IMG/VR virus record: IMGVR_UViG_3300032058_000003 | Location: 1 to 36,497 of that record | Reading direction: 5' to 3' (one strand) | Origin: a virus | DNA length: 36,497 nt | In this document: one piece after another, positions 20,245 through 27,579 of the stretch | How positions within the stretch are numbered: the first letter of the stretch is position 1 | How the letters are laid out: every line of letters starts with the position of its first letter | Translations under genes and position numbers: made by a program | Notes under the pieces: generated by a model | The model's input: the letters and a program-made list of their open reading frames with translations, nothing else | Database searches by the model: none | Told to the model about the DNA's origin: nothing

Positions 20245-21597
20245 ATGGCAGAACAACTTCCCGACATTGCTGCGGCTCTGGCTCAGCTTAGGGCCCGGAT
20301 CACAGACTATCAGCTCTATCACGACTACGCCGCGGGGCGGCATCGGCTGGCATTTGCCACGGAGAAGTACCGCAATGCCTTCGGTGCGCTCTTTCGCGCT
20401 TTCGCGGATAATCTCTGTTCGGGTGTGGTAGATGCCGTGGCTGACCGGCTCGTCGTGACTGGCTTCAGCGTCGAGCAGGGGCCAGAGAGTGCTGCTAACG
20501 ACGCATGGGCGATTTGGATAGTGAACCGCATGGACCAGCGGGCTGGCGAGGTGCACAATGAGGCATTGACCAGCGGCGACGCCTTTGTGATCGTTTGGCC
20601 GGATGGTGATAACAATCCGACTATCTACCCGCAGGACGCGGCCAACGTGACCGTGCGCTATGATCCCGAAACACCGGGTAGGCTGCTGTGGGCCGCGAAG
20701 GTGTGGCTCGCCGATGATAAGCGCTACCGACTGAACCTGTACTACTCCGACCGGATTGAGAAGTACGTCACGCAAGCAAAGGCTGAGGCTGGGTTGCCCG
20801 AGAGCGGTAGCGGCTTTGTGCCCTTCGAGGCGCCCGGCGAGGCATGGCCCCTCGTCAACCCCTATGGCCAGGTGCCGGTGTTCCATTTTGCCAACAACGC
20901 GCGCGTAGGCCGGTTCGGGCGGAGCGAGCTGGCAGACGTGGTACCGTTGCAGGACGCTCTGAACAAGTCCATTGCGGACATGTTGGTGGCAATGGAGTTT
21001 GTGGCTCTCCCACAGCGATGGGCGACGGGACTGGAGGTGGAGATCGACGAGGTGACAGGCAAACCGAAAGCGCCATTCGTGCCAGGTGTTGACCGCATCT
21101 GGAGTGTGGCGAGCGAGGATACACGGTTTGGCCAGTTCGATCCCGCCGATCTAGGGCAGTTTCTGGAGGTGCAGGAGAAGTTTCGCAAGGAGATTGCGAC
21201 CGTCTCGAGGACGCCGCTGCACTTCATCATCCCGCCGGCGGGTCAGTGGCCGAGTGGCGAAGCTCTTCGTTCGGCAGAGAGCGCCTTCCTGAAGAAGATT
21301 AGGGACCGGCAGGTGGCATTCGGCAACATCTGGGAGGACGTGATGCGCTTCGCGCTCCGGGTTGCTGGCAAACCTGATGCGATGCTCTCCTGCCAGTGGG
21401 AGGACCCCACGCCACGTGTTGCGCTCGAAATGGCGCAGGTGGCGTTGATCAAGCAGCAGTTAGGGGTTAGCCAGCAGCGTATCCTGAGCGAGTTGGGCTA
21501 CAGCCCTCAGGAGATCGAGCAGATACAGGCTGAGGCGGAGGAGAACGCGGATGTTGCCGCGAGCACAGCAGCAAGAGCATACAACCGAGGCGCGTGA
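20245..21597 (+). CDS. Portal protein (SPP1 gp6-like)
   Basis: A 450-residue protein with TAGGAG upstream of ATG 20245. It follows TerL and precedes the MuF-type protein, the usual order. Features of the SPP1-like portal family include the early ADNLCSGVVDAVADRLVVTG, VPVFHFANNARVGRFGRSEL, then DVVPLQDALNKSIADMLVAM and the late HFIIPPAGQWPSGEALRSAE with a long helical stem to IRDRQVAFGNIWEDVMRFAL. It forms the dodecameric ring at one capsid vertex through which DNA passes. Confidence 0.92.
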   Translation: MAEQLPDIAAALAQLRARITDYQLYHDYAAGRHRLAFATEKYRNAFGALFRAFADNLCSGVVDAVADRLVVTGFSVEQGPESAANDAWAIWIVNRMDQRAGEVHNEALTSGDAFVIVWPDGDNNPTIYPQDAANVTVRYDPETPGRLLWAAKVWLADDKRYRLNLYYSDRIEKYVTQAKAEAGLPESGSGFVPFEAPGEAWPLVNPYGQVPVFHFANNARVGRFGRSELADVVPLQDALNKSIADMLVAMEFVALPQRWATGLEVEIDEVTGKPKAPFVPGVDRIWSVASEDTRFGQFDPADLGQFLEVQEKFRKEIATVSRTPLHFIIPPAGQWPSGEALRSAESAFLKKIRDRQVAFGNIWEDVMRFALRVAGKPDAMLSCQWEDPTPRVALEMAQVALIKQQLGVSQQRILSELGYSPQEIEQIQAEAEENADVAASTAARAYNRGA

Positions 21598-21754
21598 GGT
21601 ACAACAGTGGCTGTTGGACGTGCTGCGGCGGCATGGGGCAGGGCGGTACATTGTTGATATTGCAACTGATGGCCGGGTAGAGGTGAAGCGACTGCGAACG
21701 CCACTGCATTTCACGTGTCCCGTGCGGCTGGAGAGCAGCAATGAAAAGAGCTAG
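21551..21754 (+). CDS. Small hypothetical protein between portal and MuF
   Basis: A 67-residue protein whose start overlaps the portal end by 47 bases, with a GGAGGAG site properly placed upstream of ATG 21551. The N-terminal half is helical (EHTTEAREVQQWLLDVLRRH) and the rest beta (YIVDIATDGRVEVKRL). It ends two bases before the MuF ATG, so the three genes are coupled. Small ORFs at this place are common in phage head operons; the role is unknown. Confidence 0.65.
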   Translation: MLPRAQQQEHTTEAREVQQWLLDVLRRHGAGRYIVDIATDGRVEVKRLRTPLHFTCPVRLESSNEKS

Positions 21755-21756
21755 AA

Positions 21757-24063
21757 ATGCTATCTAGCAACATCTTTGAGGTTGCTGATCGCTTCAAACG
21801 GCTACTGATTACCCGTGAGCAGGTCACGATCCGCGAGATTCGGAACTACTACCGCGAGGCAGAGCGGCGGATCACCAAACGGTTGGAATTGTTGGTCAAC
21901 GAGATTGAGCAGTGGCAGCGCGAGCGTCCTGACGAGCAGTTGCCAGTATGGTGGCTCTTTGAGCGTGAGCGGTTGCAGTCTCTACAGAAGCAGATCGAGC
22001 AGGAGCTGGCCCGCTTCTCCGAGCGCGCGACGACGCGCATCGAAGAGGAGCAGCGCCGGCTGGTCGAGCGCGCCGAGTGGGATGCCGAGACGCTAGCGCG
22101 AGTGGGATTGGGCGAGCCGCCACCGGGCGTGACGGTCACCTGGGCGCGGCTGCCCGAGTCGGCACTGGAGCAGATGGTCGGCCACTTGCAAGATGGCTCA
22201 CCGTTGCGTGAGCTGCTCGATGCGCTGGGACCGGCAGCGAGTGAAACGATCTGCCGCGAGTTGATCAGCGGCCTGGCGCTAGGGCAGAATCCCCGTGATG
22301 TGGCACACCGTATACGTGATGCCCTCGACGGCAACCGCAAGCGGGCGGAACTGATTGCGCGGACGGAAATGCTGCGAGCGTATCGCGAGGCGACGCGGCA
22401 GAGTTACCAGGCGAACGGTGATGTGGTTAAGGGCTGGGTGTGGCATGCGGCACGCGATGACCGGACGTGTTTCCCAGCCGGGACCCGAATACGGACACGA
22501 CGGGGGCAAGTGCCCATCGAAAGTGTGCGTCCTGGCGATGAGGTGCTAACACACAGCGGGGCATATTGCCGAGTTACCGAGGTTATACGCCGCCACTACG
22601 TTGGCCTATTGGTGGAGATATGCGCAGACGGGAGCAAGGTTATGGCAACTTCAGATCATCCGTTCCTGATTGAACGGCAAGGAAAGCTGAATTGGGTAGA
22701 GGCCAGCCGGCTCCGTCTGGGCGACACCGTGTTTCGCGATTGCCAGTGCCGCGCATATGTACGAGACCATGTCCTCCGCGAGGCAACCATAAAAAGGTGT
22801 GGCGGGCAGGCGCAATACACGGTATCCGCACGACTGGACAAAAAGGTCCTTTTGGCGGTCGCGGGCGCTAACCTGCCTGTGCCAATATGGCTCATCGATT
22901 TCCAGCGCAATGCCCAGATCGGGCAGCAGAAAGTCAACAGCATAGCGGCCAATTTGGAATTCTTGGACGAATCTGATCCGAAGTTGCTCCAAGCAAAGTC
23001 TGGCGTTGCGCTCGGGTTCGGTTTCTCCGGTGAAGCGCCGATAGCAGCGGAAGGAGCAGAAGCGTCGCCTATCGGTCGCGCTCGGTACGACGCGAAACTC
23101 TTTGCCGCAGGTAAGGCAAGTAACGGTGACCGGTGGTCGGCGGCAGATTTCCGAACAGTAGCTGCGATTTTCGCCGGGATGAACATAGAAAATCTTTCCA
23201 CACCTTTTGCAGGTCGCATAAATCACTTCTGGATGAGAGCACTTTGCGGAACAATAGGTATAGCGGTCAGTGTTGCTACGGCTTACCGTGAACTCTTTGC
23301 CGCAACGCGGGCACAACTTGGTGACAGTACGCCCCGCCTTGTAGCACTCTCTAGAGCAATAGATGCGGCTTGCGCTTGTGGGATGAAACTGCTTGCCACA
23401 TTTCGGGCAAGTGCGCTCTCCTCGTGGTTGCGCTGGCGTGCCTCCTGGCTTGCCGCCATGTGGAAACAGCTTTTGATAGGCCGCATAGCATTCACGAGAG
23501 CAAAATCGTCTGTTGCCCTTACGAACCCAAGCGGCGGGAATATCAAAGGGTTTGGCACACTGCTGACAGATGCATTTCATGCTCATATTATACAGGATGT
23601 GCGTTGGCATGTCCAGTCTTGCGACGTTTACAACCTGGAAGTTGAGAGAGAGCACAGCTATATCGCCAATGGTTTTGTGGTTCATAATTGTCCGATGTGT
23701 TGGGCGATGCATGGCACGGAGCATACGCTCGATGAGCATCTGGACGATCACCCGCGTGGGCGTTGCGCGATGGTGCCCTTGACCAAGACCTGGAAGGAGT
23801 TGGGTTTTGAGGGCGTGCCAGAGACTCGCGTTGAAGTTGAGCCCGGCGAGTTACTCTTCGCCAAGCTGCCCGAGGAGCAGCAGCGGGCAATCTTGGGCAA
23901 TGCGGGATACGAAGCTTACAAGGCTGGCGTGGTGACGCTGGCGGATTTTGTGGGCCAGACGAGCGACCCGCGCTGGGGGACGATGCGATACGCCAGGAGC
24001 CTGAAGGAGATGTTGGGAGCAAGTGAAGCGAAGGCGTGGTATGTGAGAAACGCTGGAGCTTGA
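21757..24063 (+). CDS. MuF-type minor head protein interrupted by an intein
   Basis: A 768-residue precursor. Residues 1-237 and 645-768 join to a 361-residue MuF (SPP1 gp7-like) head protein, a capsid-internal protein needed for head morphogenesis. The join rebuilds the family motif WHAARDDRT-CPMCWAMHGTE, and HPRGRCAMVP follows. The intein starts at Cys238 and ends with VVHN at 641-644, followed by Cys645 as the +1 nucleophile. Long helices with RTEMLRAYREATRQSY are typical of MuF. The middle of the intein is not protein-like in this frame because the opposite strand encodes an endonuclease. Confidence 0.9.
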   Translation: MLSSNIFEVADRFKRLLITREQVTIREIRNYYREAERRITKRLELLVNEIEQWQRERPDEQLPVWWLFERERLQSLQKQIEQELARFSERATTRIEEEQRRLVERAEWDAETLARVGLGEPPPGVTVTWARLPESALEQMVGHLQDGSPLRELLDALGPAASETICRELISGLALGQNPRDVAHRIRDALDGNRKRAELIARTEMLRAYREATRQSYQANGDVVKGWVWHAARDDRTCFPAGTRIRTRRGQVPIESVRPGDEVLTHSGAYCRVTEVIRRHYVGLLVEICADGSKVMATSDHPFLIERQGKLNWVEASRLRLGDTVFRDCQCRAYVRDHVLREATIKRCGGQAQYTVSARLDKKVLLAVAGANLPVPIWLIDFQRNAQIGQQKVNSIAANLEFLDESDPKLLQAKSGVALGFGFSGEAPIAAEGAEASPIGRARYDAKLFAAGKASNGDRWSAADFRTVAAIFAGMNIENLSTPFAGRINHFWMRALCGTIGIAVSVATAYRELFAATRAQLGDSTPRLVALSRAIDAACACGMKLLATFRASALSSWLRWRASWLAAMWKQLLIGRIAFTRAKSSVALTNPSGGNIKGFGTLLTDAFHAHIIQDVRWHVQSCDVYNLEVEREHSYIANGFVVHNCPMCWAMHGTEHTLDEHLDDHPRGRCAMVPLTKTWKELGFEGVPETRVEVEPGELLFAKLPEEQQRAILGNAGYEAYKAGVVTLADFVGQTSDPRWGTMRYARSLKEMLGASEAKAWYVRNAGA
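22651..23580 (-). CDS. Antisense homing endonuclease: five zinc fingers plus DUF559/Vsr-like nuclease
   Basis: A 309-residue protein encoded entirely within the intein on the opposite strand. Five CX2C-X(13-18)-CX3C modules have cysteines at 5/8/27/31, 58/61/75/79, 90/93/110/114, 124/127/142/146 and 155/158/175/179, a tandem DNA-reading array. Residues 193-282 match the PD-(D/E)XK DUF559/Vsr-like fold: YAVDFLLPDLG with Asp216, LEIDEPYWH with Glu227-Asp229 and His234, Asp241, and CGYRVLRL. I chose ATG 23580, six bases after TATAAT; ATG 23586 is an alternative. The stop TGA is antisense to Ser299 of the intein. It probably cleaves intein-free MuF alleles to spread the intein. Confidence 0.88.
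   Translation of the reverse strand: MKCICQQCAKPFDIPAAWVRKGNRRFCSRECYAAYQKLFPHGGKPGGTPAQPRGERTCPKCGKQFHPTSASRIYCSRECYKAGRTVTKLCPRCGKEFTVSRSNTDRYTYCSAKCSHPEVIYATCKRCGKIFYVHPGENRSYCSEICRRPPVTVTCLTCGKEFRVVPSATDRRRFCSFRCYRRFTGETEPERNARLCLEQLRIRFVQEFQIGRYAVDFLLPDLGIALEIDEPYWHRQVSARDRQKDLFVQSCGYRVLRLPATPFYGCLAEDMVSYICAALAIAKHGVAQTEPAGLYPIQLSLPFNQERMI
23587..23615 (-). promoter_or_regulatory. Near-consensus antisense promoter inside the intein
   Basis: On the reverse strand: TGGACA (23610-23615), 17-base spacer, TATAAT (23587-23592), then ATGAGC and ATG 23580. Eleven of twelve consensus bases match. The start point would fall on or near the ATG, giving a leaderless mRNA. Confidence 0.8.
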
Positions 24064-24089
24064 CATAGTAGCTTGATTTGCTGTAGAAT
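24060..24089 (+). promoter_or_regulatory. Promoter between MuF and the capsid operon
   Basis: TTGACA (24060-24065), 18-base spacer, TAGAAT (24084-24089), overlapping the MuF stop. A transcript starting near 24096 meets a strong terminator after about 70 bases. Confidence 0.75.
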
Positions 24090-24126
24090 ACAGCTAACAG
24101 AATAGCTAGCTCTAGAGCGAAGCTGA

Positions 24127-24166
24127 GGGGCATTCATCGGATTAGGTCCGGTGGGTGTCCCTTTTT
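24127..24166 (+). terminator. 15-bp terminator or attenuator before the capsid genes
   Basis: The arm 24127-24141 pairs with 24147-24161 at every position, including four G-T pairs, around a 5-base loop. TTTTTGTTT follows. It stands between a promoter and the 24193 gene, so it may be an attenuator controlled by antitermination, or end a short RNA. Confidence 0.85.
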
Positions 24167-24192
24167 GTTTGGGTTCAGTTCGGGAGGCGCAC

Positions 24193-24516
24193 ATGCCGTT
24201 CAGTGACAAGCCATGGGGGAGTATTTCAGAGAGTGACTACAGAGACGCAGACGCATTCTGTAGCGCGTGTTTGATCGATCTGAATGACCCTGGGGCCCAG
24301 AAGGTCAAGGCGAAGTGCAAGTTGCCCGTGAAGGAGCCGGGAGGGGCCTACAACCGCAACGCCATCCATGCGGCAGCGGCGGCGCTGGCGGGCGCGCGCG
24401 GCGGCGTCGATGCTCCCCCGGAGGAGAAGCGCAGGGCAGCGCGCAGGCTGATACGGCTGTATGGCGAGATGGACGAGGAACCACCAGAAAGTCTACGGCG
24501 GCTAGCCGGACTATAA
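24193..24516 (+). CDS. Hypothetical protein at the start of the capsid operon
   Basis: A 107-residue protein. GGGAGG lies before ATG 24193; a longer version from GTG 24151 would begin inside the terminator stem and is rejected. The sequence KVKAKCKLPVKEPGGAYNRN, AIHAAAAALAGARGGV, then PPEEKRRAARRLIRLYGEMD is a pattern found in phage head regions and in fusions with prohead proteins (XkdF-like C-terminal regions). Its role may be in prohead assembly. No protease motif is seen. Confidence 0.75.
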   Translation: MPFSDKPWGSISESDYRDADAFCSACLIDLNDPGAQKVKAKCKLPVKEPGGAYNRNAIHAAAAALAGARGGVDAPPEEKRRAARRLIRLYGEMDEEPPESLRRLAGL

Positions 24517-24548
24517 CGCGACGACGGCGGTAACTGTCGGAGGAGAAC

Positions 24549-25121
24549 ATGGCAGATCAAACTCAGCAGGGGACTCAGCAGACAGGCGACGCGGCGCAAA
24601 CCGCGGATAATCGGGACGGCCAGCAGGCTGGTAATACGAGCAGGACCTTCACTCAGCAGGACCTTGATCGGATCATCGAGGATCGGCTTGCCCGTGAGCG
24701 GCAGAAGTACGCCGACTATGACACGATCAAGGCCGAGCTGACGAAGCTCAAACAGTCGCAAATGAGCGACCTGGAGAAGTTGCAGCATGCTGCTAGCGAA
24801 AACGAGCGGCGAGCGATTGCTGCGGAGAGCCGGATCGCGGCAACCGAGATCAAGGCCGACTTCGTGGAGAAGGCCATCGCGGCCGGCGTGACGGACATCC
24901 GGCTGGCGTATCTCGCTGCTCAGGCTGAAGGGCTGCTCGGCGCATACGATCCCGACGAGGGGGTCGGCAAGCACAACTTTGAGGAGCTGAAGAAGCGGTA
25001 TCCCCATCTGTTCCGCGCTATGACTGGCGGCTCTGCTGATGCTGGTGCAGGTGCTGACGGCAGTGGAAGGACCAGTGGGGACATGAATGCATGGATCAGG
25101 CGCGCCGCAGGGCGGGCCTAG
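24549..25121 (+). CDS. Scaffolding protein
   Basis: A 190-residue protein with GGAGGAG before the ATG. The N-terminal 35 residues are Gln/Gly/Thr-rich and disordered. TFTQQDLDRIIEDRLARERQ then starts a long charged helix or coiled coil to about residue 110 (LKQSQMSDLEKLQHAASENE), followed by a globular C-terminus and a Gly/Ser-rich tail. This is the standard layout of phage scaffolds of the DUF4355/GP20 type, and the gene lies directly before the major capsid gene. It guides capsid assembly and leaves before maturation. Confidence 0.88.
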   Translation: MADQTQQGTQQTGDAAQTADNRDGQQAGNTSRTFTQQDLDRIIEDRLARERQKYADYDTIKAELTKLKQSQMSDLEKLQHAASENERRAIAAESRIAATEIKADFVEKAIAAGVTDIRLAYLAAQAEGLLGAYDPDEGVGKHNFEELKKRYPHLFRAMTGGSADAGAGADGSGRTSGDMNAWIRRAAGRA

Positions 25122-25133
25122 GAGGAGAACAAG

Positions 25134-26075
25134 ATGCCTGTTTACAACAGTCTGATCAGTAGGACAGATGCCGCACCGCTAATGCCGGAAGAGGCATCGC
25201 GGCAGATCATCCAGGCTTTGCCGCAGCAGTCAGCGGTGCTGCGGCTGTTCCGGCAGGTGACCATGAGCCGGGCACAGCAACGCATGCCAGTCCTCGCGGC
25301 TCTGGCCACGGCCTACTTCGTTGGCAGTGATACGGGTCTGAAGCAAACCACGGAGATCAGTTGGGCGAACAAGTACCTGAACGCCGAGGAACTGGCGGTG
25401 ATCGTGCCCGTGCCGCAGGTCGTGCTCGACGACAGCGACTTCGACATCTGGGGCGAGGTGCGACCACGGCTGGTGGAGGCGTTTGGGCGAGCACTGGACG
25501 CCGCGGTCTTCTTCGGCACCAACAAGCCTGCCACTTGGCCGGATGGTATCGTGACGGCGGCCACCGCTGCTGGGAACAGTGTCACGCTGGGCACGGGGTC
25601 TGACATCGCCGACGACATCGGCAGCGAGAGCGGAATCATGTCGAAGGTCGAAGCTGATGGGTTCGACGTGAACTTCTTCGTCGGCGCCACGTCGGTGAAG
25701 GCAAAGCTCCGCGGTCTCCGGACGACTGAAGGGGCCTTGATTTTCCAGCCCTCACTCACGGCTGGCACCCCCAACACGCTCTACGGCCAACCGCTGGAGT
25801 TCCCCCAGAACGGTGCGTGGGACTCGTCCAGGGCGCTGCTCGTCTGCGGGGACCGTACGCAGGGGATCATCGGCCTGCGCCAGGACATTCAGGTTCGGGT
25901 ACTCGACCAAGCTGTGATCCAGGACGGCAGCGGCGCAATCGTCTACAACCTGGCCCAGCAGGACATGGTGGCGCTGCGGGCGACGATGCGGGTCGCGTTC
26001 CAAGTGGCGAACCCGATTACGAACCTGGGGGGCGGGGGTACCAGCCAGTACCCGTTCGCAGTCCTGACGCCGTAA
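25134..26075 (+). CDS. Major capsid protein (HK97 fold)
   Basis: A 313-residue protein with TAGGAGGAG before the ATG, 12 bases after the scaffold. Typical HK97-fold elements are present: the N-terminal arm, SAVLRLFRQVTMSRAQQRMP, the E-loop region VGSDTGLKQTTEISWANKYL, then AEELAVIVPVPQVVLDDSDF with the spine helix EVRPRLVEAFGRALDAAVFF, and the P-domain and A-domain strands to MVALRATMRVAFQVANP. It has no N-terminal delta domain; a separate scaffold gene serves instead. Confidence 0.93.
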   Translation: MPVYNSLISRTDAAPLMPEEASRQIIQALPQQSAVLRLFRQVTMSRAQQRMPVLAALATAYFVGSDTGLKQTTEISWANKYLNAEELAVIVPVPQVVLDDSDFDIWGEVRPRLVEAFGRALDAAVFFGTNKPATWPDGIVTAATAAGNSVTLGTGSDIADDIGSESGIMSKVEADGFDVNFFVGATSVKAKLRGLRTTEGALIFQPSLTAGTPNTLYGQPLEFPQNGAWDSSRALLVCGDRTQGIIGLRQDIQVRVLDQAVIQDGSGAIVYNLAQQDMVALRATMRVAFQVANPITNLGGGGTSQYPFAVLTP

Positions 26076-26086
26076 GGAGGTGATCT

Positions 26087-26668
26087 ATGATGTGGTATCC
26101 CTATAACCCGAACTTCGGGCAGAGAATCCAGGGGGAACCTGGGGCGGAGCCAGTCGATATGGCCTTCTTGGCCCACTATCGGGAGGCCCCTGCCGCAGTG
26201 GGTAATGCTACGGTCCACGCAGCCATCACCTTGACGACCTCGCAGCAGACGATCACGACTGGCATCACAAATCCCGATGTACCGCGCACGATCACCATCA
26301 CGGGGAATCAGGCGGGCGAGGCAGGGAACGTGGTCATTGCGGGCACGGATGCCGCTGGAACCAGCATCACGGATACCATCGCCCTCAGCGGGACGAGCAC
26401 GGTCGAGGGAGTAAGGGCCTTCAAAACGGTAACGAGCATCACTGTGCCGGCCAAGACGAACGAAGGCGATACGGTATCCGTGGGGTGGGGCAAGAAGCTG
26501 GGCCTCCCCCACAAGGTCTACAACGCCGCATGCCTACTAGTGAAACTGTTCAGCGGCTCGGCTGACTCCGGCACCTTGTCTGTACACAGTGACCTGAGTA
26601 AGAACCTGTTTGCTCTGAACGGTACACCGGACGGCATCAAGGTCGTAGATCTGTTCTACATCGTGTGA
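26087..26668 (+). CDS. Capsid decoration / Ig-like head protein
   Basis: A 193-residue protein with an exceptionally strong ribosome site (TAAGGAGGTGATC, complementary to the whole 16S tail) that predicts very high expression. From residue 45 it is Thr-rich with alternating strands (AAITLTTSQQTITTGI, TITITGNQAGEAGNVVIAGT, TVEGVRAFKTVTSITVPA), an immunoglobulin-like beta sandwich. Position after the major capsid gene and strong translation fit a capsid surface decoration protein made in high copy. ATG 26087 or 26090 may serve as start. Confidence 0.7.
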   Translation: MMWYPYNPNFGQRIQGEPGAEPVDMAFLAHYREAPAAVGNATVHAAITLTTSQQTITTGITNPDVPRTITITGNQAGEAGNVVIAGTDAAGTSITDTIALSGTSTVEGVRAFKTVTSITVPAKTNEGDTVSVGWGKKLGLPHKVYNAACLLVKLFSGSADSGTLSVHSDLSKNLFALNGTPDGIKVVDLFYIV

Positions 26669-26676
26669 GGTGAACG

Positions 26677-27033
26677 GTGAACGAGGCGGAGGCGCTAGCC
26701 CGGCTCAAGCGAATGACCGATGCTGACAGCGAGCCTGTCCTCACGGCTGACGACATCGCCGACTGCCTGGCGATGTCGAAGCTGGTAGATGCTGATGGGC
26801 TAGCGCCTTCTGACTCCTCGTGGACGCCGACCTTCGACCTGAACCGTGGTGCGGCTGAAGGCTGGCGGCGAAAAGCTGGAAAACTGGCAATGCACTTCAA
26901 CTTTTCTACTGACGGCCAGACCTTCGACCGCTCACAGGCCGTCGCTCACTGCGAGCGGATGGCCGAACAGTACCGGCGGCGGATCGTCTCTAGTGTGCCG
27001 ACCCCGGGGGTGCTAGCCAGGAGCGATGACTGA
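26677..27033 (+). CDS. Head-tail region hypothetical (connector-like)
   Basis: A 118-residue protein starting at GTG 26677 behind GAGGTGAAC. The first half has helical acidic segments; the centre SSWTPTFDLNRGAAEGWRRK, then AGKLAMHFNFSTDGQTFDRS, is a pattern seen in phage proteins encoded between the major capsid and head-closure genes. In several phages genes at this place encode the adaptor that binds the portal. The C-terminus is short and unstructured. The adaptor role is inferred from position. Confidence 0.7.
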   Translation: MNEAEALARLKRMTDADSEPVLTADDIADCLAMSKLVDADGLAPSDSSWTPTFDLNRGAAEGWRRKAGKLAMHFNFSTDGQTFDRSQAVAHCERMAEQYRRRIVSSVPTPGVLARSDD

Positions 27034-27239
27034 TGGCCACCGAAGAGGAGCGCGCGGCACTCTACCGCCAGCAGGCGCAGGCTCGCGAGCGGGCAGCGCT
27101 GGCGCGCTACAGGATGCTGGCGGGCTCAGTGAGTGCTCGCGTGCAACGGTTGGCCGAGACCGAGCCGCTGCAACGTGACGACGGCTGGGACCCCATCGAG
27201 TACCTGACGCCGGAGGAACGCGATGTTGTCGGCAACTGA
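27033..27239 (+). CDS. Small helical protein
   Basis: A 68-residue protein whose ATG overlaps the previous stop by one base (TGATGG). The first 40 residues are a charged, Ala- and Arg-rich helix (EEERAALYRQQAQARERAAL). The end overlaps the head-closure gene by 17 bases. It is probably a small structural or assembly factor in the head-tail joining set; no family is recognised. Confidence 0.65.
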   Translation: MATEEERAALYRQQAQARERAALARYRMLAGSVSARVQRLAETEPLQRDDGWDPIEYLTPEERDVVGN

Positions 27240-27579
27240 GTTGGCGGCCATGCGCTCGACGCTCAATGATAGCCTACCCGATACCGCGCAGGTGCGGCGT
27301 AAAAGCCTGACCAGCGACGGAGCTGGCGGGTACACCGAGTCCTGGTCTACCGTGGCGGCGGTGGCCTGCCGGGTAGCTCCCTCGGGCCAGTCGCCGCAGG
27401 AGCGGGTAATTGCCGAGAGGTTGACAGCGACGGCTATCTGGACAGTCACATTGCCAGCAGGGACCGACGTGCGGCCTGCTGACCGAATCGTCGTAGGCTC
27501 GCGGGCATTCGAGGTTGTAGGCGTGTTGGCGCGCAGCTACGAACTGGCGCGGCGCGTGGTCTGTACTGAGGCACTGTGA
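27223..27579 (+). CDS. Head closure protein (phage head-tail joining)
   Basis: A 118-residue protein. The pattern MRSTLNDSLPDTAQVRRKSL, DGAGGYTESWSTVAAVACRV and the late ADRIVVGSRAFEVVGVLARS matches small beta-barrel head-tail joining proteins of the SPP1 gp16 / HK97 gp7 kind. These close the portal channel and offer a platform for the tail. The start overlaps the preceding gene and the stop touches the next start, so expression is coupled. Confidence 0.85.
   Translation: MLSATELAAMRSTLNDSLPDTAQVRRKSLTSDGAGGYTESWSTVAAVACRVAPSGQSPQERVIAERLTATAIWTVTLPAGTDVRPADRIVVGSRAFEVVGVLARSYELARRVVCTEAL

Larger units (their letters stand above)
22468..23688 (+). mobile_element. Intein with an antisense-nested homing endonuclease
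   Basis: A 407-residue intein. The N-terminal splicing blocks are CFPAGTRIRT (Cys238, PIESVRPGDEVL after it) and T298-S299-D300-H301 in the MATSDHPFLIE block. The C-terminal blocks are CDVYNLEVEREHSYIANG and FVVHN, with His643-Asn644. Between about residue 330 and 620 the sense frame is Ala- and Leu-rich and matches no LAGLIDADG or HNH pattern. The strand opposite encodes the 22651-23580 endonuclease instead. The insertion point at the conserved MuF Cys is a typical functional-site target for inteins. Confidence 0.9.

Noticed and set aside
21757-24063. Reading the MuF gene as a single uninterrupted 768-residue head protein
   Set aside because: Clear splice blocks at both borders and restoration of the MuF motif on joining show an intein.
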